From positions 1-64,000 of the forward strand of contig NZ_QQTY01000002.1 in assembly GCF_003670115.1 (NCBI RefSeq): a stretch of 64,000 nucleotides of DNA, written 5' to 3'. The notes below the pieces were generated by a model, which worked only from the letters and a program-made list of their open reading frames with translations, had not been told where the DNA came from and searched no databases. This document shows, piece after piece, positions 34,377-42,443 of this stretch. Source of the stretch: Natronorubrum halophilum. Lineage in GTDB: Archaea; Halobacteriota; Halobacteria; Halobacteriales; Natrialbaceae. Position numbers and translations under genes: made by a program. The number at the start of each line of letters is the position of its first letter. The stretch's first letter is position 1.

Positions 34377-35909
34377 ATGCAACGGACGACAGCCCAGCCT
34401 AACCGCCATTACATCGACGGCGAGTGGACCGACGGAGAGAGCGACGAGACGTTCGAGAGCGAGAACCCGGCGACCGGCGAGACGCTTCGGACCTTCCATC
34501 GAGGAACCGAGTCGGAGGTCGATCGCGCGCTCGAGGCGGCGGACAGCGCCCGGGCCGAGTGGCGGACCCTGTCTCACATCGACCGCGCGGAGTACCTTTG
34601 GGAGATCTACCACGAACTGCGCGAGCGGACGGACGAACTCGGCGAGATCGTCACGAAAGAGTGCGGGAAGGAGATTTCGGAGGGAAAAGCCGACGTCGTC
34701 GAGGCCGCACACATGGTCGAGTGGGCCGCCGGAAACGCACGCCACCCTCACGGCGACGTCGTGCCCTCGGAGATCGGGAGCAAGGACGCGTACATGCGGC
34801 GGAAACCCTGCGGCGTTGTCGGCTGCATCACGCCGTGGAACTTCCCGGTCGCGATTCCCTTCTGGCACATGGCCGTCTCGCTGGTCGAGGGCAACACCGT
34901 CGTCTGGAAGCCCGCCGAACAGACGCCGTGGTGCGCCCAGATCGTCGCGGAGATGTTCGAGGAGAGCGGCATCCCCGACGGCGTCTTCAATATGATTCAG
35001 GGCTTCGGTGACGTCGGCGCTGCCATCGTCGACGACCCGCGCGTCGACACCGTCCTCTTTACCGGGTCGGCCGAGGTCGGCCAGGAAGTCGCCCGCACCG
35101 TCGCCGAACAGCCCGGGAAGCTCGCGGCCTGCGAAATGGGCGGCAAGAACGCGGTCGTCGTCACCGACGAGGCCGACCTCGACACGGCCGTCCACTCGGC
35201 CGTGATGAGTTCGTTCAAGACGACCGGTCAGCGCTGCGTCTCGGCCGAACGCCTGATCGTTCACGAGAGCGTCTACGACGAGTTCAAGCAGCGGTTCGTC
35301 GAGATCGCCGAAAACGTCGCCGTCGGCGATCCGCTCGCCGAGGATACCTTCATGGGCCCGCTGATCGAAGACGAACACAGGGAGAAGGTCCTCGAGTACA
35401 ACGAACTCGCGCGAAGCGAAGGCGTCGACGTCCTCGTCGATCGCGACGAGTTGGCCGACGACGAAATCCCGGACGGCCACGCCGAGGGCCACTGGATCGG
35501 CCCGTTCGTCTACGAAGCCGATCACGAGGCGGACCTCCGCTGTACGCAGGAAGAGGTCTTCGGCCCCCACGTGGCCCTCGTGGAGTACTCGGGTAGCATC
35601 GAGGACGCCGTCGCGGTTCACAACGATACCGAGTACGGACTCGCGGGCGCAATTATTTCCGAGGACTACCGCGAGGTCAACTACTACCGCGACAACGCCG
35701 AGGTCGGACTCGCCTACGGAAATCTGCCGTGTATCGGTGCGGAAGTCCACCTGCCGTTCGGCGGCGTCGGCAAGTCCGGAAACGGCTATCCGAGCGGTCG
35801 GGAAGTGATCGAGGCCGTCACCGAACGCACCGCGTGGACGCTGAACAACTCGAACGACATCGAAATGGCACAGGGGCTGTCCGCCGACATCACGACCGAC
35901 GATGACTGA
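34377..35909 (+). CDS. Aldehyde dehydrogenase, probable 1-pyrroline-5-carboxylate dehydrogenase
   Basis: The 510-residue NAD(P)-dependent dehydrogenase has GCITPWNFPVAIPFW near residue 150 (active-site Asn) and the nucleotide-binding FTGSAEVGQEVA. The catalytic Glu is in CEMGGKNAVVV and the catalytic Cys is in TTGQRCVSAERL near 285. EVFGPHVALVEY and LPFGGVGKSGNGYPSGREVI lie near the C-terminus. Position next to proline dehydrogenase and PutP makes pyrroline-5-carboxylate (to glutamate) the likely substrate. It overlaps the small zinc-finger gene by 8 nt. Confidence 0.9.
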   Translation: MQRTTAQPNRHYIDGEWTDGESDETFESENPATGETLRTFHRGTESEVDRALEAADSARAEWRTLSHIDRAEYLWEIYHELRERTDELGEIVTKECGKEISEGKADVVEAAHMVEWAAGNARHPHGDVVPSEIGSKDAYMRRKPCGVVGCITPWNFPVAIPFWHMAVSLVEGNTVVWKPAEQTPWCAQIVAEMFEESGIPDGVFNMIQGFGDVGAAIVDDPRVDTVLFTGSAEVGQEVARTVAEQPGKLAACEMGGKNAVVVTDEADLDTAVHSAVMSSFKTTGQRCVSAERLIVHESVYDEFKQRFVEIAENVAVGDPLAEDTFMGPLIEDEHREKVLEYNELARSEGVDVLVDRDELADDEIPDGHAEGHWIGPFVYEADHEADLRCTQEEVFGPHVALVEYSGSIEDAVAVHNDTEYGLAGAIISEDYREVNYYRDNAEVGLAYGNLPCIGAEVHLPFGGVGKSGNGYPSGREVIEAVTERTAWTLNNSNDIEMAQGLSADITTDDD

Positions 35910-36000
35910 GATGAGCTGTCCGCTCTGCGGGCGACCGACCGACGCATCGGACGACTGGTGTCGACGGTGTGGGTGGATGAGTCACTGCGGTGCCGATTAG
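35902..36000 (+). CDS. 32-residue double CxxC zinc-finger micro-protein
   Basis: The tiny protein reads MTEMSCPLCGRPTDASDDWC and continues RRCGWMSHCGAD. CPLCG and CRRCG are two zinc-knuckle halves. It starts at an ATG overlapping the P5C dehydrogenase stop (ATGACTGA), so it is translationally coupled. Haloarchaea carry many such single-domain zinc-finger micro-proteins, some with roles in stress and biofilm. A specific job in proline metabolism is only inferred from position. Confidence 0.65.
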   Translation: MTEMSCPLCGRPTDASDDWCRRCGWMSHCGAD

Positions 36001-36388
36001 CGCCGAGTGCCTCACACACCGTCGCCGCGGGCTGCTTGCACGCTTGCGATAACTGCGTTCCGAAGACGTGAACGGCCCAGCGGCCCGGCCGCTCTCTCGG
36101 CAACGGCGCGACTGACGCATCCCGTCGATATGGGTCGGTACCGGGTCGAGCGCTCGGCCGTTCACGCGTTCCGAACGCGCTGTCGCCGGCGAGATCCGGC
36201 GGGTGAGCACCGTCTGGGCTCCGGCCGCGGTTGCGATCGATTTCGGAAGCCGGAACGAGAGCCCGGATCTCCTCTCCCTCAAAACCCACCAAAAAATCAA
36301 AGAAAAGAATGGAATTATCGACGTATGTCGCAAAACATCGTTCACACATTCCGAACGCTTATGGCTCGAGGGAACCGGTGTTCGAACC
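36001..36388. other. Intergenic region before the second IclR gene
   Basis: No supported gene was found. It is strongly A-rich around 36285-36320 (CCAAAAAATCAAAGAAAAG). A TATA-like CTTATGG lies at about 36358-36364, 25 nt before the IclR start. The A-rich tract is unusual for this chromosome and may be a regulator target. Confidence 0.5.
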
Positions 36389-37165
36389 ATGACGAACGAA
36401 CGCCCACGACCGGTCAAGACGACGAAAACGTCGCTCGCGCTCGTTCGGGCGGTCCGCAACAGCGATGGGGCCGGGTTGAGCGAGCTGGCTGACCGCCTCG
36501 GCCTGGCAAAAAGCACCGTCCACAACCACCTTCATACGCTGGTCGACGAGGGGTTTCTGGTCCGCGACGGAGATACCTACCACGTCGGCCTCGAGTTCCT
36601 GCCGTTCGGCGAGCACGCGCGAGACCGGAACCCGCGGTACGCGACGGCGCGCCAGCGGGTCCACTCACTCGCCGAGAAGACCGGACACGAAGCCGACTTC
36701 ATCGCCGAAGAACACGGCCGCGCGTACTCGCTCGAGTACGCGGTCGGGGAGTCGAACTCTCGAGGGCTATCGGAATCGGGCCCGTTCCGGGCGGGCAACC
36801 GCTTTTACATGCACCACTGTGCCTCCGGTAAGGCCATGCTGGCGTCGATGCCCGAACCGCGCGTCCGCGACATCATCGACCAGTGGGGGCTCCCGGCGAC
36901 GACCGACCGCACCATCACCGACGAGTCGGCGCTGTGCGACGAACTCGAGTCGGTACGACGCCGCGGGTACGCGGTCAACGACGAGGAACTGATCGCCGGC
37001 TACCGATCCGTCGGCGCGTCCGTGACGAATCCCGACGGGGAGGTCGTCGGTGCGTTCTCGATCGGAGGACCGACGTATCGAATGGCCGTCGACGAGTCGA
37101 CGATCGAGGAAATCGGACGGTTGCTACTGGACGAAATCGACTCTCTCGAGTCGAAACTGTTCTAG
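36389..37165 (+). CDS. IclR family transcriptional regulator
   Basis: The 258-residue protein has an N-terminal winged HTH at about residues 10-70 (GLSELADRLGLAKSTVHNHL). A GAF-like effector domain with HHCASGKAMLASMPEP and AGYRSVGASVTNPDGEVVGA follows. It differs clearly from the IclR protein at 2631-3395 and probably answers to another effector. The ATG at 36389 follows a TATA-like box at leaderless distance. A perfect inverted repeat immediately after the stop codon could be its terminator or an operator. Confidence 0.92.
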   Translation: MTNERPRPVKTTKTSLALVRAVRNSDGAGLSELADRLGLAKSTVHNHLHTLVDEGFLVRDGDTYHVGLEFLPFGEHARDRNPRYATARQRVHSLAEKTGHEADFIAEEHGRAYSLEYAVGESNSRGLSESGPFRAGNRFYMHHCASGKAMLASMPEPRVRDIIDQWGLPATTDRTITDESALCDELESVRRRGYAVNDEELIAGYRSVGASVTNPDGEVVGAFSIGGPTYRMAVDESTIEEIGRLLLDEIDSLESKLF

Positions 37166-38088
37166 CGCTTATTACAACCGTATGGTTGTAATTACGTGGC
37201 GTTCCGAACACTACCGCGACGATAGCAGCCGACGGCGGACACCTGCGGACGCATCGCTCCGGTACCGCATTCCCCGCGAGCGGTCTCGGACGGACCGAGT
37301 CGTGCCGCCGCGGGCGTCGAGCCGTCCGATGCGAGGCGAACTGGCGTGGTCGCTGATCTGGTTTTCAGGCGTCGAACGTTTCGATCGAAGCAACCGGTGG
37401 AGCGGGAGGACTGACGTCCGATCGGATTCGAAGCGACTCGAGAGGAGGGTGAACTGAGCGCCATCCGGAAGAGCTAGAGCCGTCCGAAACGGAAAATAGA
37501 ACTTTTAAAAGTTTATTATCAAAATGGTAAGTGAAGGCACTAGGATTCAAAATACGTTCTTATTCTATATTAAATACGCTCGGTCAGTGATGTCATCGGT
37601 CTCGGAACTGAAGCCGTGTCGCTGTCGGAGACTGGTCAGCGATTCGCCCTGGAGCGGAGAACGCGGCATCGGTATCGTCTTCGCGTTCGGGGAACGATCT
37701 CACCACGGCGCCACGCATTCCGATTCAAGCATTGCAGTCGTGGACCTCCTAGACTCGGGTTCGATCGTAGCGGACGGCCACATCGGCCGATGTTGCGTCG
37801 AACCGCTATTTATTCGACCGGAGTACATATGGGAGATATTCACTACGGTTTCATCCGTCGGTTCGATCTACAGTGTGTCTCCATTCATATGTTATCATAT
37901 TATTTATCGGATGGTTTGAAATAAAATATATAAACTTTATATGTGTTTCTTCCTGGACCTCGACACTGGAATACGGCGTCGGTTCGCGAGAGCTCGTTCC
38001 GAAGGCTGACTGTTATTCGTCCGACTCCGCTCACACTTCAGTTCGCGGCAATCGTAACGCGAAAGACGGCTCGGTCGAACGGGTATAC
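37166..38088. other. Long intergenic region, AT-rich in its right half
   Basis: These 923 bases lie between the IclR and ferredoxin genes. The left part is GC-rich with no domain-bearing frame. The right part (about 37500-37610 and 37790-37950) is very AT-rich with several TATA-like strings, unlike the host average. It may be foreign DNA or a large promoter region. No RNA gene or mobile element could be recognised. Confidence 0.5.
37171..37192. promoter_or_regulatory. Perfect 9-bp inverted repeat after the IclR gene
   Basis: ATTACAACC (37171-37179) and GGTTGTAAT (37184-37192) are exact reverse complements around GTAT. The element begins 6 nt after the IclR stop. It lacks a following T-run, so an operator is as likely as a terminator. 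The TTACAA core recurs in the inverted repeat upstream of the acyl-CoA dehydrogenase at 10151. Confidence 0.5.
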
Positions 38089-38430
38089 ATGAGCGACGAC
38101 GACGGTATCCAGCGCGCGAGCGACGTCGGTTCGTCGAACGCGCCGTCGATCGAGGAAAAGCCCTACAAGATCATTTTCGAGGCCAACAAGTGCTTCGGCG
38201 CGGGCAAGTGCGCCGAGGTCAGCGACAACTGGGTGATGTCCATCGAATCGGGGATCGCCCAGCCGAACACGTACTTCTTCGGCGAGGACGACCTCGAGCA
38301 CAACGTCCGCGCGGCGGAGATCTGTCCGGCGAAGAAAGACGACGGCTGTATCCACGTTATCGACCGTCGAACCGACGAGGAGATCGCGCCGGATCCACAC
38401 GGTGACGGGACGCTGAGCGTCGACTGGTAA
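38089..38430 (+). CDS. Single-cluster ferredoxin
   Basis: The 113-residue acidic protein has Cys residues in NKCFGAGKCAEV (about residues 34-44) and in ICPAKKDDGC (about 82-91). It lacks the full CxxCxxCxxxCP set, so it probably binds one [3Fe-4S] or atypical [4Fe-4S] cluster, as in the P450-associated or Fer4-type small ferredoxins. A Ser/Asp-rich leader precedes the domain. The ATG at 38089 is preferred, since upstream codons come from the AT-rich stretch. No obvious redox partner gene is adjacent. Confidence 0.8.
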   Translation: MSDDDGIQRASDVGSSNAPSIEEKPYKIIFEANKCFGAGKCAEVSDNWVMSIESGIAQPNTYFFGEDDLEHNVRAAEICPAKKDDGCIHVIDRRTDEEIAPDPHGDGTLSVDW

Positions 38431-38524
38431 GCAGCGGGCGACGGCACCCGCTCCGCAAAAATCCACGACGGCGACACCGAAACGCACATCCCGAACCGGG
38501 AACAACGCTCGAGTGCGCTTCTGT

Positions 38525-38608
38525 GCGAGGGTAGCCAAGCAGGCCAACGGCGGTGGGCTTAAGACCCGCTCCCGTAGGGGTCCGAGGGTTCAAATCCCTT
38601 CCCTCGCA
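38525..38608 (+). tRNA. tRNA-Leu (anticodon UAA)
   Basis: Acceptor strands GCGAGGG and CCCTCGC pair over 7 bp, with discriminator A at 38608. The anticodon stem GTGGG/CCCGC closes loop CTTAAGA with anticodon TAA at 38560-38562. The long variable arm CCCGTAGGGG is typical of class II tRNA-Leu. The T-arm is GAGGG-TTCAAAT-CCCTT. No intron is seen. CCA is not encoded. Confidence 0.95.
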
Positions 38609-38966
38609 TTGTCGCTGCGAGCAATTCGCGAGCAGCGGCAATCGACCGGAAGGATTCGAATGACGCGAGACGCAGCGCGAACGGAGTGAGCGACCGTCTC
38701 GAGGTGGTTCAAATCCCTTCTCGCATCCTGAGGGGTACGCCCTCATGCGATTTTACCGGCTGCACCGTGACAGCCGACACGATCGCACTGGTTCGACAAA
38801 AGCGCAAGAGTGCGACGATTTTGAGAAGTGGGTGTAGCACACCCGTACTGGTTTAGATGGGGGTATTCCGCTACGAGTGACTCCCCTGTACGCCCTGTGC
38901 CGGAAACGAACGAGCCAGATCTGACACGAGGATTCCGATGAGAAAGTTTGTGATGCTGACCCTACA
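38609..38966. other. Region between tRNA-Leu and the FNT transporter, with an attachment scar
   Basis: No gene was found here. It begins with sequence trailing the tRNA, contains a second copy of the tRNA 3' end at 38706-38725, then AT-richer DNA before the transporter. The stretch GCGCGAACGGAGTGAGCG near 38676 is of a purine-rich repeat type also seen near 43650. Confidence 0.55.
38706..38725 (+). repeat. Duplicated tRNA-Leu 3' end (putative attachment site)
   Basis: GGTTCAAATCCCTTCTCGCA repeats the T-arm and 3' acceptor of the intact tRNA-Leu gene (GGTTCAAATCCCTT at 38587-38600, then CCCTCGCA). No 5' half of a tRNA precedes it. Such a truncated copy downstream of a tRNA is the usual mark of integrase-mediated insertion. 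No integrase gene remains here. Confidence 0.65.
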
Positions 38967-39800
38967 ATGGTACGCCAGAGGCCTCCGATTGTGGATGATT
39001 CAAAAGACGAGAATCTCGGGATAATGGAACAGACGCCTACTCGAGATGTTCTCGATTCGTTGATTGAGAACGGGCTTCACGAGATCAACCGTGAATGGTC
39101 CGGTCTATTGTTATCCGGCGTCTCAGCGGGTCTCGATATCGGTTTTGGTCCATTGATGATGGCGGTAGTGCTTACGCTCTCTCAGGGCGGCTTTGGCGAT
39201 CTCACGACGGAGTTACTATTAGCGAGTGTCTATTCTGTCGGTTTCATTTTCGTGATATTAGGTCGTTCGGAACTGTTCACCGAACATACCACGTTGGCAG
39301 TGATACCAGTTCTCGATCGGCAGGCATCAGTACGGCAGTTGACCCGCCTCTGGGGACTGGTATACGTCGGGAATATTGTTGGCGGGTTTCTGTTTACGCT
39401 TCTTGCCGTGATCCTTATGCCGGGTCTCGGAGTCGTCTCGCCAGAGGCGTTCGAAGAGATCGCGCTTAAACTCGTTTCGCACGAGATTCAATGGCTGTTC
39501 GTTGCAGGAATTTTTGCGGGTTGGTTGATGGGACTGTTAGCGTGGTTGATTACGGCAGCACAAGAGACGACAAGCCGAATATTTCTTATTTGGATCGTAA
39601 CCGCTACGATCGGAATACTTCACCTCCCGCACTCGATCGCAGGCAACGTCGAGGTGCTCTTCGGTCTATTTGTGTCACCTGCGATTTCGCCGCTGGATTA
39701 TCTCATGTTCCTCCTCTTGGCTACGCTCGGAAACGCGTTCGGCGGGGCAATCTTCGTGGGGGCGTTAAAATACGGACACGTTGTCCGAGGGGCGAATTAA
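38967..39800 (+). CDS. Formate/nitrite transporter (FocA/NirC) family protein
   Basis: The 277-residue membrane protein has six predicted segments and the FNT signatures: SGVSAGLDIGFGPLMMAVVL near residue 52, GRSELFTEHTTLAVIP near 94, and a C-terminal AISPLDYLMFLLLATLGNAF segment. FNT proteins conduct formate, nitrite, hydrosulfide or lactate as small anions. The gene uses TTA, CTA and ATA codons that are rare in neighbours and is visibly AT-richer, which suggests transfer. A start at 39024 (MEQTPTRD) is also possible. The nearby tRNA scar fits acquisition by integration. Confidence 0.88.
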   Translation: MVRQRPPIVDDSKDENLGIMEQTPTRDVLDSLIENGLHEINREWSGLLLSGVSAGLDIGFGPLMMAVVLTLSQGGFGDLTTELLLASVYSVGFIFVILGRSELFTEHTTLAVIPVLDRQASVRQLTRLWGLVYVGNIVGGFLFTLLAVILMPGLGVVSPEAFEEIALKLVSHEIQWLFVAGIFAGWLMGLLAWLITAAQETTSRIFLIWIVTATIGILHLPHSIAGNVEVLFGLFVSPAISPLDYLMFLLLATLGNAFGGAIFVGALKYGHVVRGAN

Positions 39801-39841
39801 GGGTTCGGATCGCTTCAACTGTCAATCGCTACGCCTCTCTA

Positions 39842-41314
39842 CTAGAACGGATACTCTCGAGACTCGCGTTGTACCGAGATCCACTTCGTCGTCGTCAGTT
39901 CGTCGAGAATCGACTCGCCGTTGTACCGCCCCAGTCCGGACTGTTTCATCCCGCCGAAGGGAACGTGGGGCTCGTCGTTGATCGGCTGGTCGTTGATGTG
40001 AATCATCCCCGTCTCGATCCCGTCGGCGATCGTTCGGGCCTGCTCGAGGTCCTCGCTGTGGACCGATCCCGATAGCCCGTGGATCGTGTCGTTGGCCAGT
40101 TCGATCGCCTCACCGTCGCTCGAGTAGGGGATAACCGGTGCGACGGGGCCGAAGTGTTCGTTGCACGCCGCGGCCATGTCGTTGTCGGCGTCCGAGAGCA
40201 CGGTCGGTTCGACGACCAGCCCGTCGTGGTCGCCGCCGGTCTCGAGGGTCGCGCCCTCGTCGACGGTTTCGTCGACGTACGCCAGGATCTGATCGCGCTG
40301 CGTTTCGTCGATGATCGGCCCGATGATCGTGTCTCCGTCGGTCGGATCGCCGGTCGGTAAGTTCGCCGCGCGATCGGTGAGCATCCCCACGTAATCGTCG
40401 TAGACGTCCTCGTGGACCAGGTGCCGGTTGATCGAGATGCAGGCCTGGCCCTGGTGGAGGAACGACCCGAAGACGCCGCCGTCGACGGCGCGACCGACGT
40501 CCGCGTTCTCGGTGACGACGTGGACGTTGTTGCCGCCGAGTTCGAGCGCGGGGAGCGCGCAGTTCTCGGCGGCCTGCGTGGCGACGCGCTGGCCGATCTC
40601 GGTCGAGCCGGTAAAGGCGAGTACGCGGGGAATCTCGTGGCCGGCGATCGCGTCGCCGATCTCGGAGCCCTGCCCGGGAACGACGCTCAGGACGCCCTCC
40701 GGAACGCCGGCCTCCTCGAAGATCCGCGCGAGCAACAGGCCGCCGGTGATCGGCGTGTTCGAGGCGGGTTTGAGCACGACCGCGTTTCCGGCGGCGATCG
40801 CCGGCGCGACTGCCCGCATCGAGAGGTGTAACGGGAAGTTCCACGGCGAGATGACGCCGACGACGCCGGCGGGGTTGCGCTCGACGATGTGTTCTTTCCC
40901 CGGAATCACCGACTCGGCGTGTTGCCCCTTCATTCGGAACGGGTAGCTCGCCGCCTGTTGCATCATTCCTCGAGCCGTCTGCAGTTCGGCCTCGCCTTTG
41001 ACCTGCGTGCTGCCGGACTCGAGAGCGAGCAGGTCCGTGATTTCCTCGCGGTGGCTGCGGACGAACTCGAGTGCGGCCGTGACGACGCCGGCCCGTCGTT
41101 GCGGCGGCTGGTCGGCCCACGATCGCTGGGCCTCGGCCGCGGCTTCGTACGCCCGATCGACGTCCGCTTCGGTCCCGGCGGGAACGGTCGCGATCTTCTC
41201 GCGCGTATAGGGGTTCTCGACCGCGATCGTCCCTCGGTCGCCGGGATCGGTCCATTCGCCGGCGAGATACAGTGAGTTCCAGCCCGAATCGGGCGTCAGC
41301 GGAAGGTCCATCAT
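39842..41314 (-). CDS. Aldehyde dehydrogenase family protein
   Basis: The 490-residue dehydrogenase has VGVISPWNFPLHLSMRAVAP near residue 155 (catalytic Asn), FTGSTEIGQRVA near 232 and ALELGGNNVHVV with the catalytic Glu. HQGQACISINRHLVHE carries the catalytic Cys near 290, and EHFGPVAPVIPY and FGGMKQSGLGRYNGE near 450 complete the fold. It resembles benzaldehyde/vanillin-type dehydrogenases more than the P5C enzyme, but the substrate is uncertain. The N-terminus starts with two consecutive ATGs; the first (41314) is given. Confidence 0.92.
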   Translation of the reverse strand: MMDLPLTPDSGWNSLYLAGEWTDPGDRGTIAVENPYTREKIATVPAGTEADVDRAYEAAAEAQRSWADQPPQRRAGVVTAALEFVRSHREEITDLLALESGSTQVKGEAELQTARGMMQQAASYPFRMKGQHAESVIPGKEHIVERNPAGVVGVISPWNFPLHLSMRAVAPAIAAGNAVVLKPASNTPITGGLLLARIFEEAGVPEGVLSVVPGQGSEIGDAIAGHEIPRVLAFTGSTEIGQRVATQAAENCALPALELGGNNVHVVTENADVGRAVDGGVFGSFLHQGQACISINRHLVHEDVYDDYVGMLTDRAANLPTGDPTDGDTIIGPIIDETQRDQILAYVDETVDEGATLETGGDHDGLVVEPTVLSDADNDMAAACNEHFGPVAPVIPYSSDGEAIELANDTIHGLSGSVHSEDLEQARTIADGIETGMIHINDQPINDEPHVPFGGMKQSGLGRYNGESILDELTTTKWISVQRESREYPF

Positions 41315-41433
41315 GCGGGCACGCTACCGCTCGGTTGTGTATAAGTGACACACCGGCGAGCGCAACGCGACGCGAGCCGAGTCGGTCACGCTCGAGGACG
41401 CTCGCTCGAGCGGAACCGAACGTCGCGCGTTCG

Positions 41434-42249
41434 TTATTCGCCCGTCCGGAACGACAGATCCAGCGACGGTGCCGAGTGGGTGAGCGATCCCATCGAGATG
41501 ACGTCGACGCCCGTCGCGGCGTAGTCGGCGACCGTTTCGAGCGTGATCCCGCCGCTGGCTTCCGCGAGCACCCCCCCGTATCGTTCCAGTCGGTCGACGG
41601 CTTCCCGCGTCTCTTCGGGGGACACATTGTCGAGCAAAACGATATCCGCGCCGGCCTCGGCGGCTCGCGGCGCGTCCGCGACGGTCTCGACCTCGACGTC
41701 GAGTTTCGTCGCGAACGACGTTCGCGCTCGGAAGTGGTCGATCGCTCCCTCGAGACCCATCTCCGCGATGTGGTTGTCCTTCACCATAACCATGTGCGAG
41801 AGGTCGAGACGGTGGGTGTCGCCCCCGCCCGCGACGACGGCGCGCTTCTCTACGCCGCGGAGTCCGGGCGTCGTCTTCCGAGTCGCGGCGATTCGGACGT
41901 CGTCGGATTCCGCGCGCGCCTCGTCGACGACGTTCCGGGTGCGAGTCGCGATTCCCGACGCGTGGCCCGCGAGGTTCACGGCGACGCGTTCGCCGCGGAG
42001 GATCTCGCGTGCGGGGCCCTCGACGCGGAGCGCCTCGTCGCCCGGTCCGACGGGGGTTCCGTCCTCGAGCGTCTCGAGTACCCCGACGCCGAGATAGTCG
42101 AAGACGGCGCTCGCGGCCTCGAGGCCCGCGACGACGCCGGATTCCTTCGCGACGAGTCGGCCCGTCGTTTCGCCCGGGACCTGATTCGTCACGTCGTGGT
42201 GGCCGATATCCTCGCGGAGCCAGCGTTCGATTTGTGCGTCGGTGATCAT
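41434..42249 (-). CDS. nadC: Nicotinate-nucleotide diphosphorylase (quinolinate phosphoribosyltransferase)
   Basis: The 271-residue enzyme converts quinolinate and PRPP to nicotinate mononucleotide, the third step of de novo NAD synthesis. It starts MITDAQIERWLREDIGHHDV and contains RKTTPGLRGVEKRAVVAGGG (about 135-155), the KDNHIAEMG substrate loop and DIVLLDNVSPEE near the C-terminus. EASGGITLETVADYAATGVD carries the phosphate-binding loop. nadB and nadA lie upstream on the same strand, but a plus-strand mscS gene separates them from nadC. Confidence 0.95.
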   Translation of the reverse strand: MITDAQIERWLREDIGHHDVTNQVPGETTGRLVAKESGVVAGLEAASAVFDYLGVGVLETLEDGTPVGPGDEALRVEGPAREILRGERVAVNLAGHASGIATRTRNVVDEARAESDDVRIAATRKTTPGLRGVEKRAVVAGGGDTHRLDLSHMVMVKDNHIAEMGLEGAIDHFRARTSFATKLDVEVETVADAPRAAEAGADIVLLDNVSPEETREAVDRLERYGGVLAEASGGITLETVADYAATGVDVISMGSLTHSAPSLDLSFRTGE

Positions 42250-42443
42250 GCGGCCTTGGCCGCGGGTGCGGGTCCGGCGAAAATAAAGGGTGCGTTTGTG
42301 ACGGCGGCCGCTGACCGACGCCGGCCGGTGCGGCTCCGGGTCTCGACGACCATCGGTATCAACCGTCTCGAACGCTGAGGGTCGCGAAAATCTGACTGTC
42401 GGCTTGCAGAAATAGTTACTTCGATCGTCCCCCTCTCGCTGTC

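Noticed and set aside
33528-35750. A 740-residue minus-strand open frame
   Set aside because: Only its last 244 codons encode the HTH-10 regulator. The rest is antisense to the P5C dehydrogenase and is a product of high GC content.
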